A stretch of DNA of 64,000 nt from Diphasiastrum complanatum. Lineage: Eukaryota; Streptophyta; Lycopodiopsida; Lycopodiales; Lycopodiaceae. Made by a program: the position numbers and the translations under genes. The DNA lies in contig CM055110.1 of NCBI GenBank assembly GCA_029204225.1, positions 2,434,659 to 2,498,658 on the forward strand, given 5' to 3'. How positions within the stretch are numbered: position 1 is the stretch's first letter; each line of letters begins with the position of its first letter. Below, one piece after another: positions 60,417 through 64,000 of this stretch. Below the pieces are notes generated by a model that worked only from the letters and a program-made list of their open reading frames with translations, made no database searches and was not told the DNA's origin.

Positions 60417-62180
60417 AGTTGGATGTCTTTTGTAAGTAGATTTGAACAATAATCATGACAACTTGTCATAACTACTACACCAACATTTTATTATGTAAAT
60501 GAACTTGAGATAAAAATATTGTTCATTGTTTTATAGATAAGAAACCTACCAAAGGTTTTTTTTTTTGTATTTTGGAGCCTTATCATACAAGTAAGGAGTA
60601 TTTTGAGAGGGTCTGTTATTACTCTAAGAAAGTAGTGCATTTTGAGAGGAGGATATTGCCCATAAAATCCATTGGAACATCATGTTTTGTATTCTTAAAA
60701 AACTTTATTACACAAAATTATGTATTTGGAGAGTAGGGAATAATGCGTTCAAAGTGTATGGGCCATGGGGCAATTCTTTGTTTTCATTTTACTTTTATAT
60801 CAAAATTTTATAGAGGTATTTTAAATAAGAGATTATGACGTCTTGCTTTTATGTAAAATAAAGTCTTAGACTTTATGTGGCCCTTGAGACCTTGCCCTCT
60901 AGCTCTTGCTCCAAGTCAAGCAACCTCAAGGCATGCAGAATCACCCTCCCAATGTTTTACAAATGTCATTGTCATGCCCTTGCTCCCTTTTTCATTACTA
61001 CTTTCTGATAACAAATGTTTTTAAATAACAAGAAAACATAAGAGGGACTACAAGCCCTGAATTTTACGTTAGGGGAAGTTTTTCAAAGGGAGACTACCGG
61101 CCCTGGGGCCCTTGCATTTGGCTCTTATGCTTAATTAACCTTACACCATGTAACGTTGCCCAAGGGTTACATAAAGCCCGTCCTCGAGATTTTGCCCCAT
61201 GGGGGATGCCACACAGTCCTCCTCTTTGGGACTTCACCCTCTACTCTTAGTACTTTTGGGTCCTCGCACAAAGCCATGCCCTTGGACATCACCTAATACT
61301 CTTGATGTTCCTACTAAAAATATAAGAAAAAACTCAAAGGTGATCTCAAAGATCTAAAGGGGATACTCATGGGCCTTGGTGATGAATTGGGATGAGGAGG
61401 AAAAAGGATTGCTTATTTTGCCCATCCAACCACAGAAGGGCAAGGAAAGATGTGGATAAGAAAGAGAGTCGATGGGGCTCCTACCACCACCCTTCGATGT
61501 GTGCACCATTGATGAGACTTGCCACTGCTGGTGCAATATACACGAATCCAAGGAAGAACATCCCTTTCGCTTCATGGGGTGGGACCAGTGCTTTAGAGGC
61601 AGATAATTGCAGTGCCTTTTATGTAATGAGAGCTGATGTAGAGCCACATGGAAGCAAACATTAAAACATGAAAAAAATAAAATGTTAAAATTTTGATCTC
61701 AAAGTTCAAACTTATCTAGAAGAGTACAAGAGACACGTGACACAATTATTTTGCTCTCATTTCAAGGCTCCCCACCATGTCTGAGCCCCTGGGACCACGT
61801 GGCTGAGTGACCCGGTCAAACTTCTTTGCCCTTCACGTTTCTCACCAGCTTATAGACAGCCAGCCTGTGTTTTGAAAGGCAGATATTTTATATATTTCTC
61901 CAAAGTTGGAATATTTAAAAGACTATTTTTTTTTTGAAGAATTTAAAGAACAGTTTCTTGATAGCATCCGATTCTGTTGTGAGCAAGAGGGTGTTTTTTT
62001 AAGGATTATAATATTGTTATTATCTCTTGCAACGGCTGTAGGCCTGTTTTCTGGGCAATCATAGAATCTACTACCACCTGCCACTCAAATTTTGCCTGCC
62101 AGTGCCAAAAATATGAAGAATATGGCAGCCCAACAGGATTTTATTATTGATTTTAAAGTCACTGTCAAATGCCTTTCGGT
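60417..62180. other. About 1.8 kb without a recognised gene
   Basis: Overlapping open frames on both strands at 61354-61664 match no family. 61140-61330 repeats words such as CTTGCCC and TTTGGG. The right end approaches the PDR gene promoter. Confidence 0.4.
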
Positions 62181-63298
62181 TTGTGTCAATGGAGGGAAAT
62201 TATTTTCACATTTTTCTTCAAAGGGCATGAGATGAATTCCTGGAAACTATGGGTTTCACATAATTCTTGAAAAGGCAGCCTGATGTGGATTTTGGGAGAG
62301 GTGGAAATGATTTCTGGGAAGCATACATAAATGGGTCTTGAAGGGCTGGAAAGAGAGAGAGCCAGAGAGAGAATTGGTAAGAAGAGCTTAGGAATCTGAA
62401 AGACTGGTGCATACGCCAAGGCCTGCTAAGAAAGACCAAGTCTTTTTCCTTGGTCATTGCAAATAGTGGTCTTTCTTGTATTATTTCTTCTGCTTTTAAT
62501 TCTTTCTTGGAAGCTACACAGCAGTCGATGATCAGTCACATCACTTTCACGTTTGAATGTCAAATATCTCTAGAAGCAAAGGGCAGTTTATAAAGATCTG
62601 GACCCTCATTTCTTCTTGCCAGCAGCCATCTTCAGAGTTCCGGCTTTCCCTTTCTCTTAAGACAGAGCCTCAAATGCCAATTCTTTGCGCTTCTTAGAGA
62701 CCATGTCTGTGAAGAAAAAATGCAAGCAAAGGGTTTGTGTCCTTTTATTTCCTCATCCAAGCCAAATGTCATGCTCTGCTTGTGTCTGAGCTGACTTGGG
62801 AATTAAACTATGATTGTGGGTTCTTTTTCTAGCTCTTAATTCCTTACAGCTGCACATTTTAGCTCAAAAAGATTTGAAATCTGCATAGAACTTGTTTTGC
62901 TGTGCTTGTGTCTGAGCTCTCTTGGGAGCTAGACTTGTGGGGCTTCTTTTTCTAGCTCTTAATTTTACACATCTGCACATTTTAGCCCAGAAAGGTCTGA
63001 AATTTGAACAGAAATGTCTTATAAGCTTCTTTCCGGTTCTAAATTCAAAACACAAAGGCGTCTGTGAAGAGTAAAATATTGTAAGGCCAGAAAACATTGC
63101 ATCTGCCAGCGGCAGTCTTGAATTCCAGGAAAGCAAAGCCAATTCAACTCAAGCTTAGCGCACACGGCGGATTAAGAGCTGGCCTTTACTGCCTTTAGCG
63201 CGGATTGCAAGAAAGAAAAGGAAAGTGATCTGTGCCTGGTCTCTCGAGGGGAAGAGGAAGGGGATCCTGCATTAAAGCTTAAAACTTTGTAAGCAATA
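62181..63298 (+). promoter_or_regulatory. Promoter and 5' untranslated region of the PDR gene
   Basis: Upstream of the ATG at 63299. From 62390 on it is shared with the pseudogene copy at 21707. A GAGAGAGAGCCAGAGAGAG stretch at 62352 is typical of plant leader sequence. No confident TATA box was fixed. A repeated unit with TTCTTTTTCTAGCTCTTAATT (about 62822 and 62945) shows internal duplication. Confidence 0.5.
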
Positions 63299-63646
63299 AT
63301 GGCCGCCACGCCTTCTGTAGGAGGCGAGATATGGGGAGACAGGCGATCCATGAGCTCAAAGACTTGGGAAGACAGCGTCTTTGGACGATCTTCGACGGTC
63401 CACAGAGAGGAGGATGACGAGGAGGCGCTGAAATGGGCTGCCATAGAGAAATTGCCAACATACGATCGGTTGAGAACTGCTGTCTTAAAGAACGTAGCAG
63501 GAGATGGGAAGGTGAGTGTTGAAGAGATCGACGTCAGAAACCTGGGTTTTGCAGACAGACAGCATTTTATTGATAAGATTCTCCATGTAACTGAGGAGGA
63601 CAATGAGCGCTTCTTGTTGAAGCTTCGTGATCGGATAGATAAGTAT

Positions 63647-63712
<66 letters not shown>

Positions 63713-63777
63713 GTGGGTTCCTGTAAATCTGTGATTTTTCGTTTATTTCTTGCAGAAGTTGATATTTGTGACGGTCA

Positions 63778-63835
<58 letters not shown>

Positions 63836-64000
63836 CACTCCCCCCCCCAATGATCACAGATTGGCTCAAAGGCTGAAACAGATCTAACACTTTTCTGCGA
63901 TGTTGTTCAGAGTCGGGATCGAGATGCCGCGAATTGAAGTGCGTTTTCAGCACTTGAATGTTGATGCAAATGTATACGTTGGAAGCCGAGCTCTCCCTAC
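63299..64000 (+). CDS. PDR-type full-size ABCG transporter, N-terminus (cut by window edge)
   Basis: The start ATG at 63299 gives [20 protein letters not shown]. Exon 1 is 63299-63642. Intron 1 (63643-63910) runs GTATGT to TTCAG, with the Lys codon split 2+1. Exon 2 from 63911 continues [19 protein letters not shown] and YVGSRALPT to the edge. [20 protein letters not shown], the conserved VGI-x-x-P-x-IEVRF and HLNV motifs identify the N-terminal domain of PDR-type half-repeat transporters, which sit in the plasma membrane and export hydrophobic compounds with ATP. The ATP-binding cassettes lie beyond the window. No defects are seen. Two CT tracts lie in intron 1. Confidence 0.93.
63644..63831 (+). 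repeat. Two CT microsatellites in PDR intron 1
   Basis: CT runs at about 63650-63706 and 63779-63831 flank a roughly 70-bp unique segment. In the pseudogene only one CT run is present and the unique segment is gone. Confidence 0.95.

Noticed and set aside
61354-61664. Host gene upstream of the PDR transporter
   Set aside because: Overlapping frames on both strands with no recognisable domain, no splice structure and ordinary composition.

Overview
The window is nuclear DNA from a land plant with a large, retrotransposon-rich genome. The evidence is GT-AG introns, plant-type Ty1/copia and Ty3/gypsy proteins, plant retroelement primer-binding sites (one starting TGGTATCAGAGC, one starting TGGCGCC), and the start of a plant PDR-type (full-size ABCG) transporter gene. 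The species cannot be fixed from the sequence. The variety of old, decayed elements would suit a gymnosperm or another large plant genome, but this is only a guess. No bacterial genes, CRISPR arrays, rRNA genes or intact tRNA genes were seen.

Layout. 1-6.2 kb: degraded copia elements, a cluster of small palindromes and a strong hairpin. 6.2-8.6 kb: nothing recognised. 8.6-14.6 kb: three gypsy pieces in opposed orientations, one with two protease-like domains in a row. 14.6-16.8 kb: a minus-strand copia. 16.8-21.7 kb: mostly unrecognised. 21.7-24.1 kb: a decayed second copy of the upstream region and first two exons of the PDR transporter, with a small tRNA-derived retroposon inside it. 24.3-39.2 kb and 48.0-54.4 kb: two arms of a large inverted duplication of composite retroelement sequence, each with its own later insertions and deletions. 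39.2-48.0 kb: the spacer, holding further copia and gypsy remnants and a very long CT tract. 54.5-60.4 kb: copia and gypsy remnants. 62.2-64.0 kb: the apparently functional PDR transporter gene, cut by the window edge.

The most unusual block is 27.3-36.5 kb, an interruption present in arm 1 but absent at the matching point of arm 2. It carries 36-bp perfect inverted repeats at 27516-27551 and 36245-36280, and about 8.7 kb of gene-like sequence unlike the surrounding retroelements. Inside are (i) a plus-strand unknown gene, (ii) a minus-strand gene with four exons, clean GT-AG introns and matching phases, that resembles a Ulp1/C48 cysteine protease, (iii) a minus-strand histone H3 / CENH3-like histone fold, (iv) a divergent promoter with seven CACGTG boxes between two TATA boxes, (v) a plus-strand acidic unknown gene, and (vi) a minus-strand multi-exon gene with the look of a DNA-transposon transposase. 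I read this as a large, partly decayed DNA transposon carrying a protease and a histone-like protein, and as the best candidate here for an undescribed system.

All retroelement genes are broken. The transposon genes range from intact splicing (protease) to a few stops or frameshifts. The only convincing host gene is the PDR transporter at the right edge; its 5' region and first exons are duplicated about 40 kb upstream as a pseudogene.
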